NCBI GenBank assembly: GCA_020081605.1
Contig: JAHREC010000062.1
Span: 248,001-312,000, forward strand
Direction of reading: 5' to 3'
Origin: Albifimbria verrucaria
Taxonomy: Eukaryota; Ascomycota; Sordariomycetes; Hypocreales; Stachybotryaceae
DNA: 64,000 nucleotides
Shown: one piece after another, positions 45,981-56,908 of the stretch
Position numbering within the stretch: the stretch's first letter is position 1
Layout of the letters: every line of letters starts with the position of its first letter
The notes under the pieces: generated by a model
The model's input: only the letters and a program-made list of their open reading frames with translations
Told to the model about the DNA's origin: nothing
Databases searched by the model: none
Made by a program: the position numbers and the translations under genes

Positions 45981-46672
45981 TGTGATAGCGAGCGGCCAGA
46001 ATCAAGGGCAATGCTCTCAATAATCGGGTATGCTCAAGAAAGTTGTTAGGCGTAATAATTCATGAAGAAGAACGAAGACGGTCTGCAAGCATTGATATAA
46101 ATCCAAATTTATGACATATTTTAATGGACCTTTGTCTCGGAGCTCCGAGGCGTGTCAGCTCCTAGTTGCCACATTATTAGGCTCACGGGTGGGTCATTTC
46201 TGTGTTACGCGGCCACTTCTTCGCTAGTGAACAGAGTCTCTACCAGCGTAAAAGCCGAGTGTCCGAGACTCCATTCAATTCTTCACATGATGACTGACGC
46301 ATATCGTGAATGCTGCCGTTGCTTATATTTCCATTTTTTATTCTGAAGTCGTGCTGTTTGAAATTCGAGTTGTTTGGAATTCGAGTTCTGGTAAAAACCC
46401 GATCAAGCCTCACGTACCAATACCATCTCGCTAGGTTCCGCAAAAAACAGCAAGCGAGGTCCATGAGAAAGGTCGGTTCTGACACGAAGTAGAACGGCAG
46501 GGCCTCAAACCTTCTTTTTGATTATGCATTAAACGTACGGACGTCAATAGAATACAAAACTCCTAAGTTCATTGGTTAACGTGTCTTCATTATTATGTTC
46601 AGAACCTGAAGCGTCATGTGAACAGAGCCCACAACTGTACGCGAGATATCCTAATTGTATGTAACCAGCCAT
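45981..46672. other. Intergenic with an imperfect 16-bp tandem pair
   Basis: About 690 bp; it holds the tandem GTTTGAAATTCGAGTT / GTTTGGAATTCGAGTT at 46356-46387. No coding evidence. Confidence 0.45.
46356..46387 (+). repeat. 16-bp tandem pair, one mismatch
   Basis: Two adjacent 16-mers differing at one base, in the promoter side of the MFS gene (upstream on minus). Role unknown. Confidence 0.75.
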
Positions 46673-48306
46673 TTATGATAGGTCCATTGCATCTTCGCTA
46701 TTCACAAGCTGTCGGTGTTTTACACCTCCATCCCACCGATCCTCGTCGTCTAATTTGGTCAAAGTAGACCGCTTGCGTTTTATGGTTTTGGGACTTGATG
46801 AGTGGTGCATCGAGATAGGTGGTGTTATCAGTGCTTGGGGGCTGAATTCAAGTGTCTCGAGTAGTTCCCTCGCTTCTGTATGGCACCAAGCCGCCGATGC
46901 GCGGTCCTCAGGGCGGATTTGGATCATTTCGTCTAGAATAACCTTGAGCGGATTTCGACTATCAAATGCATTGCGCCAAGTGCTTCGAGTTGCTTCGCAC
47001 CATTGTGGGCCATATTGTTGGCTACCAGAAGGGCCAATAATCAGTTCCATAAGAACGATTCCTAAGGACCATATATCCGCGGCTGGCGTGTATTGTTTCA
47101 AGCTGATGGTTCGCCTCGCTCACCTCCTATCTCATATATCTCGGGCGCAATGTAGCGGAGAGTCCCGCATTGCACCTGTAGGTTATGTCCGTTCTTTGAT
47201 AGGCCAAAATCAGCCAATTTGACAAAAATCGAGTTCTCATTGCGATCATGTATGAGGATATTTTCTGGCTTGATGTCTCGATGCACAATAGGCCTGGATA
47301 AACCCTGGTGGAGATAAGCCAAGGCTGAAGACACCTGGCTAAGGACCTCCACACAATCCCTTCTCGACAATGGATACGTTTCTCAAGTGACATCCCGGGT
47401 GTAAATTCAACCCAGAGTTCTATAGGTTGTCTTGAAGAACTTATGAATCGGACAATATGTTCCTGCTACCACGTTAGGGAAATATCGATGAAGAGTCCTG
47501 TATACTAACGTGTCTTAATCTCGCCATAAAAAGTGCTGCGCGTTCCCAGGCTTGTGGATCAACCCATCCCTTTCTCAATGCCTTCTCGGAGGGCTCCTTA
47601 ATTGCCCATTGTTCAGCAGTGCTGACATTCCAGGCATGTGAGACTATACTGCCAAAATATCCGTCACCAACCTTGCGTTTTAGTATGATTGCCCTAGTGT
47701 CATGATGAGGAGGCTTTTCATAAGCGCTGGTTGATCCAGTCCTGGTGTTGTCAAAGGGTGTTCTGGGTGCAGTGAGATAATTCTTGTTATCTTCCAACCC
47801 GTTACTTCGGCAGTGTACTATGATACGAAATTTTAAGTCTTCTCGAAGAATTATAATGACTTGTTTCGTCACCCATGGCAGACTACCAGGATCCAACATC
47901 CACGTGAAGTCACTTCGTGGATGATTGCTTCCTTCCCCATCATAGGATATGGATGTGCCACTTTTCGAACCAAGATCTCTAAGCACAAGTCTTTGCTTAT
48001 CATCAAAGGTAATGACGCAATGATGAAAGCAAATGCCCGGAAGTCGAGGTAGAACAATGTCGCAGTTGGGGTCCGTACCTAGGACAAAGCCAGCCGGTGT
48101 CTTTGGGCCTCGACTGAGCCTCAATTGCAGATGTGGTACAACTAGATCAAGAGAATTGTCGTTGAGAGTAAACAAGCTATTCAGGGAGATAACGAATGTT
48201 GAGGAGGTGTATAATGCGTGGTACTGTTAGCCACTGCCTGGGCGGCGTAGTCAAATCCCGAGTCATCGAGAGGGTATAAGGAAGCAATTAGATCCAAGTC
48301 GCGCAT
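46673..48306 (-). CDS. FHA-domain serine/threonine protein kinase, Cds1/Chk2-like layout (three frame breaks)
   Basis: A phosphothreonine-binding FHA domain is followed by a protein kinase domain, the layout of checkpoint kinase Cds1/Chk2. Start at 48306 ([17 protein letters not shown]). FHA near residues 65-130: [14 protein letters not shown] and [17 protein letters not shown]. Kinase: glycine loop [11 protein letters not shown], Lys in [11 protein letters not shown], catalytic [24 protein letters not shown] and APEIYEIGG, then [18 protein letters not shown]. The C terminus has a nuclear-localisation-like [10 protein letters not shown] 47-bp intron lies at 47463-47509. Breaks at GGG 48184-48186, AA 47369-47370 and about 47104 each need one base; corrected length is 529 residues. 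DFG and HRD are intact, so activity is expected. The FHA conserved core and single FHA favour Cds1-like over Rad53, but orthology is not proven. Confidence 0.85.
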
Positions 48307-49330
48307 TTTGAGACACTAATTCAGATGGGTGAGTGGGAGGGCGGGCTACAGTCTACAGTTTGGATGAGAAACGATTGATTAGTTTTATATGTGATGCATA
48401 GTGACGGTCGGCTTCACGGTGTTGCCTGTTTTAGGCACGCAAACCTGTTAAGAAATGCACCCAGCATATTCGGGCATAAATAGAAAGACCAGGCCTCATT
48501 AGTGAAAACAGGGGAGAAGAAGGACGGTGCCAAGTTCACGTTAACCACAGAACTCCTTGGTGCCTCGCTAAAAGTTACAATTGATGGCGGGGCTGAGCAG
48601 GCGTGCAAGGCCTGGCGAGTCCGAGGTGCAGCCAATAAATAGCACTATGTAGCTATTGGACAACATCTCAGCCACCCCAAGAATAGAAGACGATTACCAG
48701 TCATCAGCCACAGGGGCACAGATCCTTAGCACTACGTCTATTATACCAGTTACAAGACTGGCGGCGCGGCCCTCTGCGATGGTATCATCGCTACCGCTCT
48801 CACAGGAGAGTTAGCGGCACCAGTCGCAATACCTCTCACGATAGGTGGTATGAGTTGTCATGTCGGCTCTTGCTTTGCTTGTGGCTTGTTATGGTGGTGC
48901 CAAAAGGCAGCCAGATCGAGATAAGGCTATCGCCAAAATACAAAAACCCAGCGTTAATCGAGTTGTTCAGGGCGATGTGACTTTATCGAAAGAATCACTG
49001 GGTTTTGCACCAACCTCCTAGCTCAAAAGACTAGCGTTAATCTCACTTGCCTGGTCGAAACCGCCTGGATTACGGCGTACAGAATGGATAACACTTTGCT
49101 CTCTCAACTTCATAAGAAAGACATAGCAAACCAACGACACACCCGACACATAAAAAAACCTAGAAGTATTCAAGAGTCGTCAATCTAAACGATGTTCAAT
49201 AATATAGTAGGCATTAAATGTGACTAAGAAAAAGTATCCTGTAAATCCAAATATTTCCCTACTTAGAAATGCTTCAAATCATGTTTCCAGTATGTGGCAT
49301 ACCCAACCCAACCAAGAAACCCTTGAGCCA
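48307..49330. other. Intergenic containing one coding-like stretch
   Basis: About 1 kb between the FHA-kinase promoter and the end of the MpaB-like gene. Apart from the stretch at 48730-48924 listed separately, nothing is recognised. Confidence 0.4.
48730..48924 (+). other. Possible exon of a small Gly/Ala/Cys-rich protein
   Basis: After a possible acceptor (CCTTAG at 48724-48729) an open stretch of about 64 codons reads YYTSYKTGGAALCDGII, TALTGELAAPVAIPLTIGG and MSCHVGSCFACGLLWWC. The Gly/Ala-rich composition with spaced cysteines resembles small fungal cysteine-rich proteins of unknown function. There is no start codon at its beginning, so it can only be an exon or a fragment. Unproven. 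Confidence 0.25.
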
Positions 49331-50241
49331 TTAAGCCTTCTCGAAGACCTTTTGATGCTTCGCCAGCCTCTTCCTCATGTCATCCATATACAAGCGTACT
49401 GGGTAACTTCTCACCCTGAGCGGAAGTGGTCTGTAGATGGCCTTGACCATGAACTCGTGCACCTTGTACAACTTGCGGTGGTGTTTCACGTTGTAGGCCT
49501 GCCTAATCCTTTCGGGAAGCAAATCAGCCGTCACGACGCGCACGCTAGGCATGAACATCCTCATGTGCCAGGGCGCTCTCCGTAGCGTCAGGAGATCTGT
49601 AGCCACCTCCTTCGCGTGCTCTGTGATCTCAAGCTCAGCCACCTTGTTGTCCCAGTACGTCCAGAAGTCTCTGCGGCTACTCGGCCACATCTCAGGAGGG
49701 ACTTGTAGGGCGCAGGCAAGGATAGAGTATTCCTGGTAAATCTTCTCGTTGAGTTCATCATCCTCAATCTTTCCGTATATGCGCGTGTATGTCTCATAGC
49801 CTGTAGCATAGAGAGTGGCAGCGACCCAGAGTTGCAGCTCAGGATCTAGAGCACGGTAGACTTTGCCCTTGTTTTTACCTTCATCGAGGGTTCCGTGAAC
49901 ACCCTGATGCACCTTTGTGACCATGTCGCATATTTTCCTCTTCTCTTCGGGAGTTCCATAGCTGAGACAGTATACGAATGTCATGGTTGTTCGAAGTCGG
50001 TCGGCAACCCGGTAGGCGAAATTGCTATGTGTGTTGACGCCTTGGCCGACACCAGGCTCAGCGACTTGCAGCAGAATAGCTGCAGCACCGGCACCAAGGA
50101 TGATCCCTCTCGGACGATGAGGTTAAGATGCTTCGGGTTGAAGTCCGGTGAAAGAAATTCTTCCTTGCTAAAAGCAGTTATCGGTTTCTCTTGACTCATC
50201 TCCGTGTGGGTGGACGAATTGCCGTGCTCTTCTTGCGCCAT
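49331..50241 (-). CDS. MpaB/rubber-oxygenase-type (DUF2236) protein (one frame break)
   Basis: A member of the ER-bound oxygenase MpaB / latex-clearing-protein catalytic-domain family (Pfam DUF2236), haem proteins that cleave or oxidise terpenoid-like substrates in characterised cases. Start at 50241 (MAQEEHGNSSTHTE). Family features: GAGAAAILLQVAEPGV, a DTHSNFAYR-like segment (VNTHSNFAYRVADRLRTT), VHQGVHGTLDEG, LQLWVAATLYATGYETY (the conserved W/Y-rich helix) and DFWTYWDNKVAE. One base is missing in the run CCC 50105-50107; with it the protein is 303 residues. No N-terminal membrane anchor is obvious, unlike MpaB itself. It may take part in lipid or terpenoid breakdown; assignment to a pathway here is not possible. 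Confidence 0.82.
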
Positions 50242-50391
50242 GCTGATGGTGTTTCAACAGCCGATTGAAACTCTTGCGAGGGAGATAGAATACTTTATGT
50301 CGAAATAGCCAGATGCAAGGGCAGAGGTCAGTTTTGGGGGTATGTGGCTTTGGAACTATCCCCAGGCACCGACTGGTGACTCTGCTGACGA

Positions 50392-50403
50392 CATATATAT
50401 ATT
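50392..50403 (-). promoter_or_regulatory. TATA-like element of the MpaB-like gene
   Basis: An alternating TATATATATG stretch (minus strand) about 150 bp upstream of the ATG. Plausible core promoter by position. Confidence 0.35.
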
Positions 50404-52904
50404 CATTGATCTAAATCATGCATTGTGTACACAGACTGACACAGCAGATGCCTTCGCCGCCTTTCTTGTCACTCTATGACTTCAAGGCCACACTCAACGG
50501 CTCCTTCAAGCCCCATTAATCCGCTGTAGAGTGGAGAGCCGAGGAGCTGATGTGCCTTCACATGGTGAGTAGGTTGCAGGGTGCAAGGCTCGCTAATCAA
50601 GTTCCCATGATTTAGGTCCGTGTTTAAAGGATAATGTCCCAATACGGAAACCTGTTCGCATCTTCTCAATGGTAAGCAAGCCCAAACCTACCGAGGCATT
50701 CTGGCGTTTCTCGAAACGCGGTGTATTCAGTGTGCCACACGGCGAAGTGGCGTTGCTCGACATTGATTTAGGGGCTTAGCGGACTTCAACATGATGTGAC
50801 AGGCATCCAGGATGGAGCGCCCAAACCTATCAATATACTATATTTCACAAAAGCCCAGTTCGTCTTCGCTTGGCCAGCCCACACCTATCGACTAAATACA
50901 CATTGCAAGGGAACTTATCAACAGGTTTATTGATCATAGTCCACCGTTTGTCTAGGATTCGGGGAAGGTGTTAAGCTCCGGCATGACTTTTCCTCGGTTG
51001 AGCCCCTCAAGTAAAGGTGTGCCACACAGAGGGGCAGGATGGGGAGGGTAATCGCTCGAAGAAGACATACAGATGACACTGCAGAATACACAATGAACTT
51101 GAGGCTAATTTGCGGGGATGCAGCGATCATTCCTCTATATTGATGCAGGGTGCTCACAGATACATGTGAAGATGCCGAGGAAGCATCTCAAGGTCTTGAG
51201 CATAGCTTACCAGAGCCCCTTGCTTTCCTGAAATGGTATTCAACATTGCAGGGATTTGTCTGAAAGGTTCCTGCATGAAATATGTAACTCGACTTGAGCT
51301 GGTTTGTAACCGAAAGCATTTTCGGTGACCAGCCTGGGCGTCTGCCCACAAGCAACTGGTCCAAGTAATGCAAAGACACGGACCAGCAAAACAAATTCAC
51401 AGGGAAGGAGGAGGGTGGGAAAGAAGAAAAGGAAAGCTGAGAAAAGAAAAGGAGACAAGACAAGAGAGAACACTGAGCAGATCAACAGCGAAATGCCTTA
51501 CGCGTGTCATTATTATTTACGATTTGTTGGGCCGGAAACTCTCAACCTACTCACACAACTGTAACGCTTGTGGCACGGGATATTCAAGATTAAGCGGCCA
51601 TAACTAAAGGTCGAAGAAGGGTTGTTGATTGATTAAATGGAAAGTAAAGCCAGGGACCTTACATCAAAATCGAATGACCTTCGAATTAGTCAAGTCTCTA
51701 GGGTAAGTAACGCGCAAAGCGAAGCAAGGCCCAGTCATTGCATTCCCAATGCAATATCTTTCTAGATAAGGGAGTTTCGAAGTTTTCCTCTTTACATTAC
51801 TTTTTATATAAAAGAATAACCAAATACAGGAAATTTTCGCTGATTTATGCAAAATCTATGCATGCCACGGTCCAAATGCTGTTGCTGGTCAGGGCCTAAA
51901 TGTATTCAGCTTTGACACGATTCTAAATGTACCTACTTCGCTACTTACCCTGCACCTTATGACGCCCGGGCGATGTTCGCCAGTTGTCTGATTTGTCACA
52001 AAGAACGTGATTCTTTCCTTTCTTCCCCCTTTCTTTTTTCTAGCGTAGTCACTCGGCGGGGCTTCGCATGGGTGGCCTATGAGATAGCGCTCGATCGAGT
52101 TCTTCGAGTACCAACATATGCATTGCCAAAATGCTCATCCTGAAAAGACGCGGTATCGTGAACACTGATCAGGAACTACAGAATGACTAATGGCCAAGAA
52201 TCCTCTCATTAACCCAGCAGAGGGCTAACCAATACTCTTCTGCAAATATTTCATTTCATTCAACCGGCTTCCGAAACCCTTGGCGCTTTGACCCATGCAA
52301 ATTTGTGCACGGTGCTAGTGGTTAAGGGATACAGGAAGAGTGTTGATGGGTACGAAGTCCTGGGAATTGCTCTAGCTAACGCAAAAATGTTTCATTCCGC
52401 CTTTGCGTCTATGACGACATCCTTTTACCCTTTTCACAAAGCGTCCCATATCATGAGCACTGCCTACTAGTCACACATGGCGAATTCTTACTTCAGTCGA
52501 GTTCCAATCATTGGCCTGAGATAACCCATGGACCTCGTGTACTCCGTACACTCTACTCTAGACTGACTAGCCCCGGCGTTAGCCTCAACATGAAACAGGG
52601 GTTGTGAACTCATTGGCTGTAGCGTGTGCAGCTAGAGGCACAACATAAAATGCTTCATCCACCCGCTTCTGTGGAACTTGGCTTGAGAATTGTCAAACTG
52701 TGTAAGCTGATGCAACTAGCCATTCGGAAACGATTATCTCCATCCTGCTACACAAGGGAGACTGCAGATACTCATGGATACTTTCGAACTCCCCTAATGC
52801 AGCCTTTGGTTTGCGTGGCCCAATCGGTCTCATCAAACAAGGACTGAGCCACACAGCCTTGGCAAACACACTGGACGAGGCACACCGAGACAGAACGGTT
52901 GACA
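50404..52904. other. Gene-poor intergenic region with purine tract
   Basis: About 2.5 kb without a supported gene. It holds a purine-rich tract (51401-51470). Open stretches at 51188-51607 arise from the low-complexity tract and are not considered genes. Confidence 0.45.
51401..51470 (+). repeat. Purine-rich (AG) low-complexity tract
   Basis: About 70 bp that is almost entirely A and G on the plus strand (AGGGAAGGAGGAGGGTGGGA and similar, interrupted by a few pyrimidines). Low-complexity sequence. Confidence 0.8.
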
Positions 52905-54684
52905 ATGTCGGAAACTAACATTGTACCGTCTCTGGGCGTCATGGCTTCTGGATCCAGCCGAAGAAAGCCCAAACCGCCTACCGGAAGCCAAAAATCTGCT
53001 CGCGTTCGGGCCTTCACCCCCAAAGTCCGGACGGGATGTTTGACATGGTATGTGACATGATTTGCCGTGTTTTTGCACCGATACGGATGATTAACGATAT
53101 ATCTTTTTGCCACATGACAGCAAGTAAAACTAGTAAATATCCAATGTTTCTTCCAAATCTGCACCTACCCCAATGTACAGTGGCAAGGCTCATGAGCTGA
53201 TCACCCGCTAAATTCCAGAATCCGCCACAAGAAATGTGATGAAGCGAAGCCGACATGCCAGCGATGTCGTAATGAGTCAGTTGTATGTGACGGTTACGCG
53301 CCTCCGCCTAAATCATTGAAAGAGCTATCGATTTTCAGACTGTCGGTCCCCAAGCAACGAAGCAGCAAGCAGTTTCGCCATTCGTCCGGGGTCTCGCTCC
53401 ATGGGCATGTTGGTCCGTGTTGGAAACTCATTTCTTCCATCATTTTGCCAATTTCACCTACAAGGAGCTAACCGAGTCGCCCGGATACCAGGACCTCTGG
53501 TTATATCATGTGCTGCCTATAGCTCAACAAAATCAAGCCTTGCGGTTGTCAATCGCAGCGGTTGGCGCAGCCCACTACTTCTTCTCAGACGATGCTTCAT
53601 CCAGTGTCAATCGTCCAGAAGCGTTCAAGTCGGGGCTCGTGAGCCTGAAATTATATAATCAGGCTATAGGCTGTATCGCCAAAGACAAGTCGCTTGATAC
53701 AGGGACTATTCTACTTTGCTGCCTCTTGTTTATCTGCTATGAGAGCATGGCTGGCCGTTATTCGGAATCAATAAGGCACTTGAAAGCGGGAGTTCGACTC
53801 TTGGCTGGTTTCCAGGGCGGAGAGACCATCCCACAACCACATGTTAGGTCAAAGGTGTTCAATTTATACGCCCAAATCAGCATCGAGTTCTCGCATTTAA
53901 TCGAGTCTACTCTTACCCCCATCAGAAAGCACGTCCGTGGGTTCCCTTACCTGATACAATCAATTATCAAATCAAACCGTTCAGCAGTCTGCCTGAAGCC
54001 ACTAATGCAGCAAGAGCGCTCGACCTGGAGTTCTTTAGTGTGCTATCTCAAGACGGGGAAGAAGACGCCTATTCTGATCTCATGTGCGGCAGGCCTCGGG
54101 AACCTTGCCCGCACCCTGAGGCATACGATGCCGTTATGATGCGCATTGATCTATGGATAGCTCGGTCCGAGCAAACTATCCAGGCCTATGCGATGACCTC
54201 CATGGCAGAGTCAGATCTCAGAATGCTAGCCCGCCTTAAAGTGCAACAAGCTACATGGTCGTTGGTTTCAAAGCTACATTGGGATCAAGAAAACGATGCA
54301 GCTATCAAGAATATTTCCGAGAAGCTATTGCATTGCGCCGAATCCATGGCCCAGATTCTTGTTAGTTGTCGACGGCGAATCTTTTCCATGGATGGTGACT
54401 TGATTTCGAGTTTATCACTTGTTATTTCGTTCTCATCAGATAGGCAGCTTCAGGAACGGGCCTGTTCCTTATTGGAATCGCTGAACAGGCGAGAAGGAGC
54501 TTGGGATAGCAGAGAGATTGCGGAAATGCATAGGGCGACTCTGAACCAGGCCCAGCCTAGCAAATGGTATGCTGCAAACCTTCCTGGGGGCATACCTGGC
54601 TATGTGAGAGCTCTTTCTTCATATTCGAAACTCATAAATCCACAGAATGGGTTACTACGATATAGTGCTCCTATGGAACATTAA
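52905..54684 (+). CDS. Zn2Cys6 fungal transcription factor (two frame breaks)
   Basis: A nuclear regulator with an N-terminal zinc cluster split by an intron. Exon 1 ends VRTGCLT plus TG of a codon; after the intron come IRHKKCDEAKPTCQRCRNE and SVVCDGY, giving C-x2-C-x6-C-x6-C-x2-C-x6-C if the split codon is Cys. The visible acceptor (AG 53217-53218) would make that codon TGA, so the true junction is uncertain; a lost CAG at a NAGNAG acceptor would explain it. The rest is the fungal_trans_2-like region (ETHFFHHFANFTYKELT, LLCCLLFICYESMAGRY, SIRHLKAGVRLL). Breaks at CC 53386-53387 and GGG 53939-53941 need one base each; with the 171-bp intron 53048-53218 the corrected length is 536 residues. 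It is the nearest regulator to the P450/PKS locus and may control it. Confidence 0.82.
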
Positions 54685-56345
54685 CTCAAGACTGCCCATG
54701 CGGTAGGGTATGATAGAGAGAGCGAATTTTGAGACAATACCTAATTTTTAATACCATCAAACCTCGTCGAACATCTTATAGAACAGGGCTATCGGCGGAG
54801 TAAAGGCTAGCTAGCTTATTTCAAACAGTGTTCTAGCAATTCGGCATTCTCCACACATTTGCCTGTCAAATAAGATCAAGATATGTGATATACAACATCT
54901 CATTGAGAGCTAAAGCATCCCATCGTATTAAGAACTTTACAAAAACTTGTAATGTTGACATCTGCCGACTCTCTCATCTCATATCACTATAATATCGAGA
55001 ATTGCTCACTTCCTGCTTAAATAAACGAGAAACTTGGCCAGGGTGACTGATAATACCACGCCTTGTGAGCGCCTTTACACTGTATTTGGAAAATAAGGAC
55101 ATAGTAATCACCGAAATTTGTTCATGATGCATTTCAGGTGAACAAATTTGAGCTTATGGGGTCATGGCTCGACGAACGGCTCCTTTCACATGGCATTATC
55201 GGAAATGTCAGGCATCTATCGGTAGAAGTAGAAGGGATCCGATTCGTCAAATAATAATTTTTTGTGAAAAGAGAATGACCGTGTAAGTCTGAAATGATAT
55301 AAAACGCAGGGGAAAATAATATGTCACATGCAAAACTGTTCCCATGCTGTTGGTCAGGCATTGCCTAGACTATTGTATGTACGTCCAATTCGATTGCCAC
55401 TTTTTCTTGGATTTCTGTCATTTAACATTCGATATTATTCAAGGCATGTCAGGGTCCCCATACTTCACTGCCTTCACCCTCCATCATCCATGGCGTCACC
55501 ATCGTTCGACCATCAGTTATTCCGATGGTGGAAAATGAACTTGGAGCAGCTGACACTGTCATCCTGGATCCCTGCTGGGATGACAAGCTTGCCTCTTCGT
55601 GAGGCTTTTGATACAAGGATCCATGAGCCCTTGTGCATCGCAAGGATAATGACACATAGATTGGTGGTTGGGCCTTGAAATCAGCTCAAGCCACTCAGAT
55701 GCTCAAGTGCATTTTTGAGCGACCACACTTCACCGCTTATCCGACCATGCAATTACGGAACAGAAGGCTAAAAATGGACAGCCACATGTCGATACGAAGC
55801 ATAAGATCTGAATAGTTGTTTTCCCTGTCAGTACCTTGATTGCCGACACTAGCCGTGCCGTGTGAAGAATTTTTACACCACCATCGAGAACAATTCAAAT
55901 TCTATGGCTAGCTGGCAAGCAATCCAGTCATTACGTGGCAATTATTGATCAGGCTGGAGTGTTATAGGGCGCATAATCAAGCTATACTTGGAATCTTGAA
56001 GAGATTGGCCAAACAATGAACCACAGCTGACCGTGTAACGGCTCGCACAAGGCTTGGATAAGCATAAGCCTCCTGTGTCGCCCGGGGTGCCTTGCCTGGT
56101 CAGCCGATGATCCGGAGGAAGGCGGGCAGCCGGAAGCTGACGCGATTGGGTGCCCTGCGTGGTAGCACGCCCTGGATATGCATGGTTTGTGTTTCCGAGA
56201 TCCAGCTCGCATGGGGTGAGAAGTAGCCACTTCCACATGGCCAGTCAGGACTGTCGGCTGAAAGTCATGCCTCATGGCATCGTTTTCAGTGGAAAATTTA
56301 ATCAGAGATGCTGTGGTTGTTTTCTCTCCACTCGATGAGAAACAC
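54685..56345. other. Intergenic, no supported gene
   Basis: About 1.7 kb. Several overlapping open stretches on both strands (55328-55678, 55942-56347) are mutually exclusive and lack features. No repeat found. Confidence 0.4.
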
Positions 56346-56352
56346 ATAAATA
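56346..56352 (+). promoter_or_regulatory. TATA-like box of the secreted cysteine-rich protein gene
   Basis: ATAAATA about 100 bp upstream of the ATG at 56452, followed by a CT-rich leader typical of strongly expressed fungal genes. Confidence 0.45.
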
Positions 56353-56451
56353 GAGGCCTGCCCTTGACGGTGAACCTTTTTTCTTTTCCTTCACTCCATC
56401 CACATTACCAAGTATCCTTGTGTTTCAAGATATACCCTCCAGCTTTTCATC

Positions 56452-56908
56452 ATGCTTCTTAACACCATTATCACCACGGCTCTTGGCCTTTGCAGCCTTG
56501 CGGCTGCCGCCCCAAGCTCGTCGGGGCGTCCCTGTGGGTTCAAGATTGCCCCATGTCCTTCGGGGACCGAGTGTATTCCCAACGATGATACATGCACAAA
56601 CTTGAACCGTTGCGCCGGCACATGTGTGGCCAAGCCCCCAAGATCGAATACCAGTCTTGTGGCGGAAAACGAGCGACACCACCACCCCCTGCAAGACGGG
56701 AACCGAGTGCAGAGACGACCCTCGTACTTGGAATGGAAACTGTGGTTTGGCCTGTGATAAGCCTGGAATCTGCATTTCTGTCAATCAGCCAACCTGTGGA
56801 GGATTCATCGGAGCGAGTTGTCCAACCGGCATGGAGTGTTATGATATGCTCGAAGACGATTGCGATCCCAATGAAGGAGGAGCGGACTGCTTGGGTATCT
56901 GCTTGTAA
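56452..56908 (+). CDS. Small secreted cysteine-rich protein (two frame breaks)
   Basis: A predicted extracellular protein of about 152 residues. Residues 1-20 form a signal peptide (MLLNTIITTALGLCSLAAAA). The mature part has two repeats of a cysteine pattern, CGFKIAPCPSGTECIPNDD and CGGFIGASCPTGMECYDM, each with a trailing C-x(5-9)-C pair, and a middle copy TPCKTGTECRDDPRTWNGNC. The repeated C-P-x-G-x-E-C motif resembles disulfide-rich modules in secreted fungal proteins. Frame breaks at CCCCC 56635-56639 and AAAA 56666-56669 need one base each; the corrected length is divisible by three and all cysteines then fall in one frame. No enzyme motif. Effector, adhesion or self-protection roles are all possible; none is shown. 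Confidence 0.78.

Noticed and set aside
51188..51607. Lys/Arg-rich or Ser/Phe-rich open stretches around the purine tract
   Set aside because: Composition comes from the low-complexity AG tract and no homologous-looking motif is present.
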